This document shows, in pieces, positions 14,242-22,317 of a DNA stretch of 26,749 nucleotides. The stretch comes from JALZBN01 sp035525375 (GTDB lineage: Bacteria; Actinomycetota; Acidimicrobiia; Acidimicrobiales; AC-14): contig DATLEI010000062.1 in NCBI GenBank assembly GCA_035525375.1, positions 1 to 26,749 on the forward strand, written 5' to 3'. Both the position numbers and the translations under genes were made by a program. The notes beneath the pieces were generated by a model that did no database searches, was not told the DNA's origin, and saw nothing but the letters and a program-made list of their open reading frames with translations. Every line of letters begins with the position of its first letter. The stretch's first letter is position 1.

Positions 14242-15615
14242 ATCGCTGACGCGTTCGATCTGGTTGTGATTGGTGGCGGACCCGCGGGGTACGGCGCGGC
14301 GCTCTATGGCGCCGGGGCCGGCCTCTCTGTCGCCCTCGTCGAGCGCGACAAAGTCGGGGGCACGTGCCTGCACCGGGGCTGCATTCCGGCCAAGCACATG
14401 CTCGAGACGGCGACAGTCTTCCGCACGGTCTCTGGCGCCAAGGAGTTCGGCGTGATGGCCGATCAGCCCACGCTCGACTTTCCCACCAGCCAAGCCCGCA
14501 AGCAGAAGGTCGTCGACCAGCTGTGGAAGGGCCTGCAGTCGCTGATGAAGAGCCGGAAGATCACGATTATCAACGGCACGGGCACGCTGGGCCCGGATCA
14601 CACGGTCACCGTCGGCAAGAAAAAGATCACTGGCCGCCACATCGCCCTCGCCAGCGGCTCGGTGCCGCGCACCCTCCCCGGCTTCGATGTCGACGGCAAG
14701 ACCGTCCTCACGTCCGATGAGGTGCTGGAGCTGGAGAAGTTGCCGTCGTCGGTGGCCGTCATCGGCGGGGGCGCTATCGGTTGCGAGTTTGCGTCACTGA
14801 TGAACGACCTCGGCGTGCAGGTCACCCTCCTCGAAGCGATGCCCAAGCTGTTGCCCGGCTGTGACGCCGATGTGGTCGAGGTGGTCGCCCGGTCACTCAA
14901 GAAGCGGGGAATCGACGTCCGCACAGGCGTTCAAGTGTCCGGTCACGAGCCGGCCAACGGCGTGACGACCGTGAAGCTAGACGATGGAACATCGGTCATC
15001 GTCGAATCCGTCATCGTCTCGGTCGGGCGTCGCCCCCTGTCTGACAGCCTCGGTCTCGACGCCACCGATGTGGAAGTGGGCGAGCGCGGCTTCGTCACGG
15101 TTGATGACCACATGCGTACGACGGAGGCCGGTGTGTATGCCCTCGGCGATCTCGTCGACACACCGCAGCTGGCCCATGTCGGCTTTGCCGAGGCGATCGT
15201 CGCAGTCAAGGACATGATCGGTGAGCACGCGATCCCCGTCGACTACTCGAAGGTGCCGTGGTGCATCTACTGCTTCCCGGAGGTGGCCTTTGCCGGCATG
15301 ACCGAGCAGGCGGCGAGGGACGCCGGCCACGATGTGGTCGTGGCCAAGCACCGGTTCCAGGCCAACAGTCGGGCGCTGATCATCGGCGAGCCCGAAGGTC
15401 TCGTAAAGGTCATCGCTGACGGTGCCGGGGGGCCGTTGCTCGGCGTGCACATGGTGGGTCCGATGGTGACCGAGCAGCTGGCCGAGGGATGGTTGTCGGT
15501 CAACTGGGAGGCGACACCTCAGGACGTCAGCCAGTTTGTGCATCCGCACCCCAGCCTCTCCGAGACGTTCGGTGAGACCGTCATGTCACTCACCGGAAGG
15601 GGGCTCCACGGCTAA
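14242..15615 (+). CDS. lpdA: Dihydrolipoamide dehydrogenase (E3), apparent ATC start
   Basis: A flavoprotein of about 457 residues that reoxidises dihydrolipoyl groups of 2-oxoacid dehydrogenase complexes with NAD+. Seen: N-terminal FAD site (DLVVIGGGPAGY), redox disulfide in GGTCLHRGCIPAK (Cys42, Cys47), NAD site (SVAVIGGGAIGCEFASLM), second FAD motif (VYALGDLV) and the C-terminal HPHPSLSE catalytic His. In-frame reading IADAFDLVVIGGG upstream of GTG 14266 is what homologs carry, but it contains no ATG, GTG or TTG; the preceding in-frame stop is at 14233-14235. The strong ribosome binding site points to ATC 14242. Starting at GTG 14266 would remove most of the first beta strand. The stop overlaps the E2 ATG (TAATG). 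Confidence 0.95.
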   Translation: MADAFDLVVIGGGPAGYGAALYGAGAGLSVALVERDKVGGTCLHRGCIPAKHMLETATVFRTVSGAKEFGVMADQPTLDFPTSQARKQKVVDQLWKGLQSLMKSRKITIINGTGTLGPDHTVTVGKKKITGRHIALASGSVPRTLPGFDVDGKTVLTSDEVLELEKLPSSVAVIGGGAIGCEFASLMNDLGVQVTLLEAMPKLLPGCDADVVEVVARSLKKRGIDVRTGVQVSGHEPANGVTTVKLDDGTSVIVESVIVSVGRRPLSDSLGLDATDVEVGERGFVTVDDHMRTTEAGVYALGDLVDTPQLAHVGFAEAIVAVKDMIGEHAIPVDYSKVPWCIYCFPEVAFAGMTEQAARDAGHDVVVAKHRFQANSRALIIGEPEGLVKVIADGAGGPLLGVHMVGPMVTEQLAEGWLSVNWEATPQDVSQFVHPHPSLSETFGETVMSLTGRGLHG

Positions 15616-16976
15616 TGGCTGACGTCACCATGCCGCAACTCGGTGAGACAGTCACCGAGGGCACGATCATCAAATGGCTCAAGGCTGTCGGCGATCCGGT
15701 CGCCGAGGACGAAGCCCTCTTCGAAGTCTCGACCGACAAGGTCGACTCGGAGGTGCCAGCAACAGTGACCGGCCAGGTCAAGGAGATCCTCGTCGCCGAA
15801 GGTGAGACGGTCGACGTCGGTACAAAGCTGGCAGTCATCGCCGAGGGCGGCGCCGTAGATGGTGACAGCGGAGCGCCCCCGGCACCGGAGCCGTCCGCCG
15901 CTACAGCCGACCCCGAACCCGAGCCTGAAGCCGCGGCCCCAGCCGAGCCCGAGCCGGCCAGGCGCGCCGCCCGATCCGAGCCCGCGCCGAGCAAGACCGA
16001 CGCGCCGGCTCCGTCCGCGTCGGCTTCCGATGGCGCGCCGGGCGTCCTTCTCTCACCAGTCGTGCGCAAACTGGTCGCCGAACACAACCTTGATCCCGAC
16101 GCCATCAGTGGAACGGGCCAGGGGGGCCGCATCACCCGCGCTGACGTCCTGAGCCACATCGACAGGAACGGCGGGGCGCGCCGCCAAGCATCAGCGCCAG
16201 CGGCCGCCCCCACGAAGCAGGCCGCGCCGGCCAAGCCGGTCAAGCCCACCTTCACGCCGGGGGCCGACGGAGAGACGGTTCGGTTCTCCAACATCCGCCG
16301 GCGCACGGCGGAGCACATGATCCGCTCCCAGGCGACCTCAGCTCATGTCCTCACGGTGACGGAGGTCGACTACTACGCCGTCGAGAGCGTGCGCCTGGCT
16401 GTTCGCGACGAGTTCAAGGCCACCGAGGGGTTCTCCCTCACCTACCTTCCCTTCATCGCCCGCGCCGTTGTCGACGCCCTCGCCGACTTTCCCCACCTCA
16501 ACGCATCGGTCGGCAACGACGAGCTGATCCTCCACCGTCACATTCACCTCGGTTTCGCCGTCGACCTGAACTTCGAGGGCCTGATCGTTCCTGTCATTCG
16601 CGAGGCTGAGACGAAGCGGTTGCGAGCAATCGCCGCAGCTGTCGCCGATTTGGCCAAGCGGGCCCGGTCGCGCGAGTTGTCGGCAGACGACATCTCCGGG
16701 GGCACGTTCACGATCACCAACCCGGGTCCGTTCGGCACCTTCATCACCGCGCCGGTCATCAACCAACCCCAAGTGGGGATCCTCTCTACCGACGGCATCA
16801 AGAAGCGCCCGGTCGCAGTCGAGCTACCCGACGGCACCGACGCGGTCGCGATCCATCCCGTCGGCAACCTGGCCCTGTCGTTCGACCACCGGGCCATCGA
16901 CGGCGCGTACGCATCGGCGTTCCTCGGCCGGTGCCGGGACATCCTGGAAACTCGAGACTGGTCACAGGAGGTCTAG
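15615..16976 (+). CDS. sucB: Dihydrolipoamide acyltransferase (E2)
   Basis: A 453-residue E2 with one lipoyl domain (1-80; lipoylated Lys42 in STDKVDSE), an Ala/Pro/Glu-rich flexible linker (about 85-140), a peripheral subunit-binding domain (about 145-182, LSPVVRKLVAEHNLDP), a second linker, and the catalytic domain (about 220-453) ending in SFDHRAIDGAYASAF with the active-site His and Asp. It carries acyl groups from E1 to CoA. In actinobacteria this type is often shared by the pyruvate and 2-oxoglutarate complexes; with aceE in the same region, service to pyruvate dehydrogenase is likely. The symbol is by similarity; dlaT would be equally apt. It is coupled to lpdA and two bases before the LipB-LipA gene. 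Confidence 0.93.
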   Translation: MADVTMPQLGETVTEGTIIKWLKAVGDPVAEDEALFEVSTDKVDSEVPATVTGQVKEILVAEGETVDVGTKLAVIAEGGAVDGDSGAPPAPEPSAATADPEPEPEAAAPAEPEPARRAARSEPAPSKTDAPAPSASASDGAPGVLLSPVVRKLVAEHNLDPDAISGTGQGGRITRADVLSHIDRNGGARRQASAPAAAPTKQAAPAKPVKPTFTPGADGETVRFSNIRRRTAEHMIRSQATSAHVLTVTEVDYYAVESVRLAVRDEFKATEGFSLTYLPFIARAVVDALADFPHLNASVGNDELILHRHIHLGFAVDLNFEGLIVPVIREAETKRLRAIAAAVADLAKRARSRELSADDISGGTFTITNPGPFGTFITAPVINQPQVGILSTDGIKKRPVAVELPDGTDAVAIHPVGNLALSFDHRAIDGAYASAFLGRCRDILETRDWSQEV

Positions 16977-16978
16977 CG

Positions 16979-18550
16979 GTGTTACGCACCCGCTGGCTCG
17001 GACGGGTGCGGTACCGAGACGGCCACGCACTTCAGCGAGCGCTGTTCGACAACGCGGCCGACGACTACCTGCTGCTGACCGAGCACCCGCACGTCTACAC
17101 CCTCGGCCTACGGGCCTCGCTCGACAACGTGCTCGTCGCGCCGGAGTCGGTCGGCGCCGAACTGGTCTCGACCAACCGCGGCGGCGACGTCACCTATCAC
17201 GGCCCAGGCCAACTGGTCGGCTACCCGATCCTGTCCATGCCCGACGCGCCGGGAGCTACTCCTGCCTACGTGCACTCCGTTGAGCAACTGGTTATCGACA
17301 CGTGCGCCGACCTCGGCTTCCAAGGAGCCGGCCGCATCGACGGCTATCCCGGCGTCTGGGTCGACGTCGAAGGCCGCTCACCGCGCAAGTTATGCGCCAT
17401 CGGCGTTCGTCGCACTCGCGGACGCACGATGCACGGCTTCGCCCTCAACGTCGATCCCGACCTGACCTACTTCGACCACATCATCCCCTGCGGCATTCGC
17501 GACAAGGGGGTGACTTCGCTTGCGGCGGAAGAGGTGCACGTCACCATGGCCCAGGTTGTCGACGCGCTGGCGGCGCGCGCCGCGGCGCGCTGGGGCGGTG
17601 GACTGACCGAGCGCCAAGATGTGTCAGTACGAAGGTCGAACGCCGCCGAGAAGTCCGTCGCCGCCGTGCTCGCTGTCGCAGAGGCGGTGCCATTCGGCTC
17701 ACCCAAGCCGGCGTGGCTTCGCGTCAAAGCCGACCTCGGGCCGGGATTCCGCGAGATCAAGCGCACGATGCGTGCCCAAAGTCTCGTCACCGTCTGTGAG
17801 GAGGCCGGCTGCCCGAACATCTTCGAGTGCTGGAACGCCGGAACGGCGACGTTCATGATCAACGGCGAACGTTGCACGCGGGCCTGTGGCTTTTGTCTCG
17901 TGGACACAGAGCGGCCGGCGGCACCCGATCCCGCCGAAGCCGAGCATGTTGCCGAGGCAGTCGAGCGCATGAATCTGGCCCACGCGGTGATCACCGGTGT
18001 GGCGCGCGACGACCTCCCCGACGGTGGCGCGGCAGCATTCGCGGCCGCGATCCAGGCCGTTCGGGGCCGGTGCCCGTCGACAACGATTGAGGTGCTGATC
18101 CCCGACTGCAAGGGCAACCCCGAGGCACTGCATGCGATATTCAGTGCCGGCCCTGACGTGCTGAACCACAACCTCGAGACAGTGGCCCGTCTACAGCGTG
18201 CCGTTCGTCCTCAGGCGTCCTATGCCCGGAGCCTGGCCGTTCTCGGCCGGGCGCGTGACGCCAAACTGGTCACGAAGTCCGGACTCATGGTTGGCATGGG
18301 GGAGTCCCAAGCTGAGGTGCTCGGGGCCATGGCTGACCTGCGCAACGTCGGCGTCGAGATCCTCACTCTCGGCCAGTACCTACGCCCAACAGCAGAGCAC
18401 CTGCCCGTCGCGCGGTGGTGGGACCCAGCCGAGTTCGAGGTGCTGCGCTCCGCCGGCGAGGCCATGGGTTTCAGTCACGTTCAGTCGTCGCCGTTGACTC
18501 GTTCCAGCTACCACGCCCGCGAGGCCGCCGCTGTTACCGTCGGCGGATAA
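16979..18550 (+). CDS. lipBA: LipB-LipA fusion: octanoyltransferase joined to lipoyl synthase
   Basis: One uninterrupted 523-residue frame encodes both enzymes that make protein-bound lipoate. Residues 1-205 are LipB, which moves octanoate from ACP to the target lysine: NRGGDVTYHGPGQLVGYP (66-83), Lys137 (RKLCAIGVR) and acyl-carrying Cys171 (HIIPCGI). A linker of about 35-40 residues follows. Residues about 245-523 are LipA, which inserts the two sulfurs: auxiliary-cluster cysteines 273, 278 and 284 (CEEAGCPNIFEC), radical SAM cysteines 299, 303 and 306 (CTRACGFC), and the C-terminal RSSYHA serine ligand. All key residues are intact. GTG 16979 has AGGAGGT six bases before it, inside the end of the E2 gene. 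Its tail overlaps the convergent methyltransferase by 17 bases. Confidence 0.94.
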   Translation: MLRTRWLGRVRYRDGHALQRALFDNAADDYLLLTEHPHVYTLGLRASLDNVLVAPESVGAELVSTNRGGDVTYHGPGQLVGYPILSMPDAPGATPAYVHSVEQLVIDTCADLGFQGAGRIDGYPGVWVDVEGRSPRKLCAIGVRRTRGRTMHGFALNVDPDLTYFDHIIPCGIRDKGVTSLAAEEVHVTMAQVVDALAARAAARWGGGLTERQDVSVRRSNAAEKSVAAVLAVAEAVPFGSPKPAWLRVKADLGPGFREIKRTMRAQSLVTVCEEAGCPNIFECWNAGTATFMINGERCTRACGFCLVDTERPAAPDPAEAEHVAEAVERMNLAHAVITGVARDDLPDGGAAAFAAAIQAVRGRCPSTTIEVLIPDCKGNPEALHAIFSAGPDVLNHNLETVARLQRAVRPQASYARSLAVLGRARDAKLVTKSGLMVGMGESQAEVLGAMADLRNVGVEILTLGQYLRPTAEHLPVARWWDPAEFEVLRSAGEAMGFSHVQSSPLTRSSYHAREAAAVTVGG

Positions 18551-19178
18551 GGGTGACGCCGTCGCGCACGGTGAGCATCACGCACACCACTCGGGGATCA
18601 TTGCGCACGAAATCGTTGAACTCAGCAATCGCCCGAGTGTCGCCGTCGTCGTCCTGGGCACCGACGTCGAGCACCCGCCCCCTCCACAGCACGTTGTCGA
18701 CGGCGATGAACCCGCCGTTCGCCAGCTTCGGCAGAACCGCTTCGTAGTAGTTGCGATAGTTCGTCTTATCGGCGTCGATGAACACGAAGTCGAGCAGTCC
18801 GTCCAGCCCTTCGATGGTCTCCAATGCCGGGCCCATCCGGATCTCGATGCGATCGGCGAAAGGACTCGCCTCGATGTGGCGGCGCGCGACGGCCTCCGAT
18901 GCCGGGTTGATGTCACAAGTGATCAACGTGCCGTCAGGCGGAAGTGCAGCTGCCATCGACAGGGCCGAGTAGCCCGTGAACATGCCGATTTCTAGGACGC
19001 GCCGGGCGCCACTGATCGCGACCAGCGTCTCCAGGAACCGGCCCTCGACGGGGCCGACCATCATGCCCGGCAGATCCATCTTCTCCGTTGTCTCCGCCGC
19101 CAGCTCAGCAAGCGAAGGAGGCGGCGGCGTGGTGTGCTCTTCGGCGTAGCGCTCGATGTCCTCCCGGGTCGGTTCCAC
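18534..19178 (-). CDS. Class I SAM-dependent O-methyltransferase (caffeoyl-CoA OMT-like)
   Basis: A 214-residue protein of the cation-dependent catechol/caffeoyl-CoA O-methyltransferase family. The SAM site RVLEIGMFTGYSALSMA is at 60-76, the acidic SAM ribose contact at ITCDIN (86-91), the metal-site aspartates in FIDADKTNY (Asp135, Asp137), and VDNVLWRG at 160-167. The natural methyl acceptor is unknown. GTG 19178 is chosen because it starts five bases after the stop of the upstream FNT gene and gives the usual length; an open extension further upstream runs through the FNT gene out of frame. Likely co-transcribed with the FNT gene; no functional link is obvious. Confidence 0.88.
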   Translation of the reverse strand: MEPTREDIERYAEEHTTPPPPSLAELAAETTEKMDLPGMMVGPVEGRFLETLVAISGARRVLEIGMFTGYSALSMAAALPPDGTLITCDINPASEAVARRHIEASPFADRIEIRMGPALETIEGLDGLLDFVFIDADKTNYRNYYEAVLPKLANGGFIAVDNVLWRGRVLDVGAQDDDGDTRAIAEFNDFVRNDPRVVCVMLTVRDGVTLIRRR

Positions 19179-19183
19179 AGCCG

Positions 19184-19954
19184 TCAGTCTGGCCGCTCGG
19201 CTGCGATCGCCCCTTGCCCGACCTGCACCAGGCGTAGGCCCGTCACCAAGCCGATACCGCCAATGAGATTGCCGAGGGTGTACCAGGCCGCAACCTCGAG
19301 CCACTCGAAGTAGCCAAATGGCGCGCCGGCCTGGAGGGACGCGAAGAGCTCGAGGGACACGACGATCACGTGGTTGAGTGGCGCGGCTGCGAGCACGAAG
19401 GCAATCGAGACGGCAGCAATCAACTTGGCCGGAACCGAGGGAGTCGATCTCTCCATCCAAGTCATCAATGTGATGATGGCGCCTCCTAGCAGCGCGCCGG
19501 AGAAAGAGCGCCAGCCGACCCCGATGTCGACGTAATGTCGGCCGATCTCCACTGCTGTGGGACGAAGCTTCGGAAATCCTGACATCGCCAGGCCCATGAT
19601 GAGCCAGCCGCCTGCGAGGTTCAGTACCAGCGTCACGCCCCACAGGCGGATCAGCTCCGGCACTGTCGCCCGCTTGGCGACAAGGGCGACGATGGGAACG
19701 AGGAAGTCCTCGGTGAAGAGCTCGCTGTTGGCGAGAGTGAGGGCGATGAAACCGACGCCGAATGCGAGTGCCGCCAGCAACTCGTTGCCGGTGGCCTGCT
19801 TGACAATGAGCAGGGCGAAGGCGCCAAAGCCGACGTCGAGGCCACCGACCATTCCTGTCGCGGCCAAGCGGGGCCACGACCGCTTGAGCCGGCTCTCGCC
19901 TTCGGCGACCGTGCGCTCGAAGGCGCTCTGAATGTCAGTGCCGTCTTGAGTGAT
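19184..19954 (-). CDS. Formate/nitrite transporter-family (FNT) membrane protein
   Basis: An integral membrane protein with six hydrophobic segments. Blocks such as LLAALAFGVGFIALTLANSE followed by LFTEDFLVPIVAL, then LGGAIITLMTW and WYTLGNLIGGIGLVTGL, fit the FNT fold, closest to the YfdC-like branch. These pentameric channels pass small anions such as formate, nitrite or hydrosulfide; the substrate here is unknown. The first canonical start is TTG 19867, right at the first helix. Upstream in the same frame is a homolog-like N-terminus (DIQSAFERTVAEGESRLKRS), but between the in-frame TAG and the TTG there is no ATG, GTG, TTG or CTG. The start is placed at ATC 19954 (256 residues); ATT 19933 is the alternative. 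Confidence 0.8.
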   Translation of the reverse strand: MTQDGTDIQSAFERTVAEGESRLKRSWPRLAATGMVGGLDVGFGAFALLIVKQATGNELLAALAFGVGFIALTLANSELFTEDFLVPIVALVAKRATVPELIRLWGVTLVLNLAGGWLIMGLAMSGFPKLRPTAVEIGRHYVDIGVGWRSFSGALLGGAIITLMTWMERSTPSVPAKLIAAVSIAFVLAAAPLNHVIVVSLELFASLQAGAPFGYFEWLEVAAWYTLGNLIGGIGLVTGLRLVQVGQGAIAAERPD

Positions 19955-20011
19955 CCGATGGGCCTACCCGCATCGCCGGGCCCCAAAGCAAAGGTGCGCG
20001 AGGCTGCCGGG

Positions 20012-21097
20012 ATGCGAAGCCGGTGGGAGCGCACTCTGAGCCAGATGGCCGATCTCGGTGTTGACGCCCTGTTGCTGTCTCTCGGCGCCGACCTCCCGTG
20101 GCTGACGGGCTACACGGCCATGCCGTTAGAGCGGCTGACCATGCTCATTGTGCCGCTCGACGAGCCGGCGACGCTCGTGGTGCCAGCGCTCGAGGCTCCG
20201 CGGGTTGTCGAACGACCCGAGTTCACAACCCTGGCGTGGAATGAGACGGATGATCCAGTGGCGATTGTGTCCAAACTCGTCGGTACCCGGATTCACCTCG
20301 CGGTGTCCGACCGCACCTGGGCCCGCTTCGTTCTTGGGTTGCAGGCGGCAATGCCCGGCGCGTCCTGGCAGCCGGCCTCAACGGTCACGGCACCGCTGCG
20401 AGCCGTGAAGGACGCCGACGAGGTGGTGGCGTTGCGCGATGCAGCACGCGCCGCCGACGTTGTTGCCGCCCAGCTCATGGCCGGTGAGATTTCCTTGATC
20501 GGCCGCGCCGAGGCCGAGGTGTCGAGCGACATCGGCGACAGGCTCCGCGCTGAAGGGCACCAACAGGTCAACTTCGCGATTGTGGCCAGCGGCCCCAACG
20601 CCGCCAGTCCCCATCACGAACCCGGCGCGCGCCGGATCGGCGCGGGTGAAGCCGTGGTGTGCGATTTCGGCGGCGCGCTCGACAGCTACTGCTCCGACAT
20701 CACCCGCACCGTCTTCACTGGCGCGCCGCCAGCGGAGTTCGAGGAGCTCTATGCCGTGCTCCAAGAGGCTCAGGTCAAGGCGGTGGAGGCGGCTACAGCG
20801 GGGACGGCTTGCGAGGATGTCGACGGCGTTGCCCGGCGCGCCATCAGCGCCGCCGGATACGGGGAGTATTTCGTGCACCGCACCGGGCACGGGATCGGCC
20901 TCGAGGAGCACGAGGACCCCTATCTGGTGGAAGGGAACGGCGCGCCTTTGGTGGCCGGAAACGCCTTCTCAATCGAGCCCGGGATTTACGTCCCCGGCCG
21001 CTGGGGGGCGCGAATCGAGGACATCGTTGTCGCCACCGACGAGGGCCCGGAGTCGCTCAACCGGGCCGACCACGCGCTAACTGTGGTCGAGGCCTAA
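20012..21097 (+). CDS. M24-family metallopeptidase (Xaa-Pro aminopeptidase/prolidase type)
   Basis: A creatinase-like N-terminal domain (about 1-150, beginning LGVDALLLSLGADLPWLTGY) followed by a pita-bread peptidase domain. The five metal ligands are present: two Asp in CDFGGALDSYCSDITR, His in HRTGHGIGLEEHE, Glu in SIEPGIYV and Glu in ARIEDIV. Such enzymes remove an N-terminal residue before proline or split X-Pro dipeptides. The start at ATG 20012 leaves room for the divergent promoters and matches the usual distance to the first strand; ATG 19958 and TTG 19946 are in frame and would nearly touch the FNT start. It ends 44 bases from the convergent small membrane gene. Confidence 0.9.
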   Translation: MRSRWERTLSQMADLGVDALLLSLGADLPWLTGYTAMPLERLTMLIVPLDEPATLVVPALEAPRVVERPEFTTLAWNETDDPVAIVSKLVGTRIHLAVSDRTWARFVLGLQAAMPGASWQPASTVTAPLRAVKDADEVVALRDAARAADVVAAQLMAGEISLIGRAEAEVSSDIGDRLRAEGHQQVNFAIVASGPNAASPHHEPGARRIGAGEAVVCDFGGALDSYCSDITRTVFTGAPPAEFEELYAVLQEAQVKAVEAATAGTACEDVDGVARRAISAAGYGEYFVHRTGHGIGLEEHEDPYLVEGNGAPLVAGNAFSIEPGIYVPGRWGARIEDIVVATDEGPESLNRADHALTVVEA

Positions 21098-21125
21098 CTG
21101 ATCACCCGCGCCCCTGCTGTAAGGC

Positions 21126-21142
21126 GACCGAACCTTTCGGTC
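21126..21142. terminator. Hairpin between convergent genes
   Basis: GACCGAA (21126-21132) and TTCGGTC (21136-21142) form a perfect seven-pair stem with a three-base loop, 28 bases after the M24 peptidase stop and touching the stop codon of the small membrane gene on the other strand. It would fold on either transcript. There is no T-tract, so a bidirectional but weak terminator is the most one can say. Confidence 0.45.
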
Positions 21143-21317
21143 AGCGGTTGCGGTAGTCGCGCGCCCAGAGGAGGACTGTCGAGTCGATTGTTTCGAGGTC
21201 GCGCCGCAGGCGGGCCATCAGGAGTCGCTGGCGCACGAGGGGGGCCGCGAGTGTGACCACGAGGATGACGATGGTGAGAGCAGCGATCACGTACCCGAGA
21301 ATGTCGAGGAAATCCAT
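21141..21317 (-). CDS. Small single-pass membrane protein, 58 residues
   Basis: ATG 21317 to TGA 21141. The first half is one transmembrane helix (LGYVIAALTIVILVVTLAAPLV, about residues 7-28), and the second is a basic, helical cytoplasmic tail (RQRLLMARLRRDLETIDS and WARDYRNR). It has an excellent ribosome binding site (GGAGGAGG) and strongly G/C third positions, so I am fairly sure it is real. I do not recognise a family. It lies divergent to the membrane protein at 21411 with 93 bases between. Charge placement suggests N-terminus out, tail in. Confidence 0.72.
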   Translation of the reverse strand: MDFLDILGYVIAALTIVILVVTLAAPLVRQRLLMARLRRDLETIDSTVLLWARDYRNR

Positions 21318-21410
21318 CACCTTCGCCTCCTCCCTTGGACCTGAATGGCGAACGTCCTACAGGTATCGGCCGCTGAGTCCGGTGTCTTGAGGGAATGGGA
21401 GACTCGTTGA

Positions 21411-22280
21411 GTGATCCGTCTCGACGCCGCCACCGTGCTGCTGCAGTGGGCGACCGGCGGACTGCTGTTTCTCTGGGTGACCACCAGGAGGCGGGAGGTC
21501 GGCATTGGCTACGGCTGGCTGATGCGGTCGGTCTACGGAGTGGTCGCCGTCGGCGCGTTCGTCGCCGGACGGTTGGTGAACCCCGATGCAGGGCGAGACG
21601 CATGCTCGTTGCTCGTCGTGTTCGCGACCGGCGCTGCGCTCGTCGTTTCAATTAGGCGCCGCAAGGCGGGAGTGGCCGGGGAGAGGGTCCGGCGCGCCCG
21701 GCGGTCGGCGCGCGTCCAAGCCATGGCGGGCGGCGAATCCGGGCCTGCCGATGACGATTCAACGCCGGTCGATATTGACCAGGCGGAGTTCCCCCCTGCA
21801 CTTGATCTCATCGCTCCGGTCATCGGCGTGGTCGGACTCGTCGCCGCTGGCATCTTTGCCGGCGGACCCCACGTGCTCGCCGTGGCGCGAACGCTCGCCG
21901 GCGCGGCCTTCCTCGGCGCCGTCTCTGATGCAATGCTCCTGGGCCATTGGTACCTGGTGCAGCCCGGACTCGGACGTGCTCCCCTCAACGAGCTCAACCG
22001 CTGGCTGGCAATCATCTGGCCGGTGGAGGTGCTCGCGCTGTTGTGGCCGATCGGGATGCTCTCGGCATTGTCGGGTGAGGTTGACGACGGCTGGAACGGC
22101 ACCCTCGGCTGGTTCTGGGTCGCCTGCGCAGTGACGACGATCGCCCTTACCTTCGTCACCCGCGCCGCCCTAAAAGAGCGCTCCTATACGGCGGTGATGG
22201 CGGCGACGGGCCTGCTTTACCTGGCGATCCTCACAGCATTCGGAACCGACCTGGTGGCGCGCGCCGTGCTGGCCGGCTGA
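21411..22280 (+). CDS. Polytopic membrane protein of unknown function
   Basis: A 289-residue protein starting at GTG 21411 with GGGAG about ten bases upstream. There are roughly three hydrophobic segments in residues 5-83, a charged cytoplasmic stretch (about 84-125, many Arg, then acidic), and about five further segments from 128 to the end, including APVIGVVGLVAAGIFAGG, ARTLAGAAFLGAVSDAMLLG and the last helix around LLYLAILTAFG. The sequence GHWYLVQPGLGRAPLNELNRW, in two parts around helix four, is distinctive and may be a conserved core. No enzyme motif is seen, and I cannot name the family. It stands alone on the plus strand. Confidence 0.8.
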   Translation: MIRLDAATVLLQWATGGLLFLWVTTRRREVGIGYGWLMRSVYGVVAVGAFVAGRLVNPDAGRDACSLLVVFATGAALVVSIRRRKAGVAGERVRRARRSARVQAMAGGESGPADDDSTPVDIDQAEFPPALDLIAPVIGVVGLVAAGIFAGGPHVLAVARTLAGAAFLGAVSDAMLLGHWYLVQPGLGRAPLNELNRWLAIIWPVEVLALLWPIGMLSALSGEVDDGWNGTLGWFWVACAVTTIALTFVTRAALKERSYTAVMAATGLLYLAILTAFGTDLVARAVLAG

Positions 22281-22317
22281 TCTCGCGTGCGACCCGGCCT
22301 CGCCGCCGGTAGTGTCG

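Noticed and set aside
19179..19877. Open extension upstream of the O-methyltransferase
   Set aside because: It overlaps the FNT gene in another frame and has low-complexity Arg/His-rich content; the methyltransferase similarity starts near GTG 19178.
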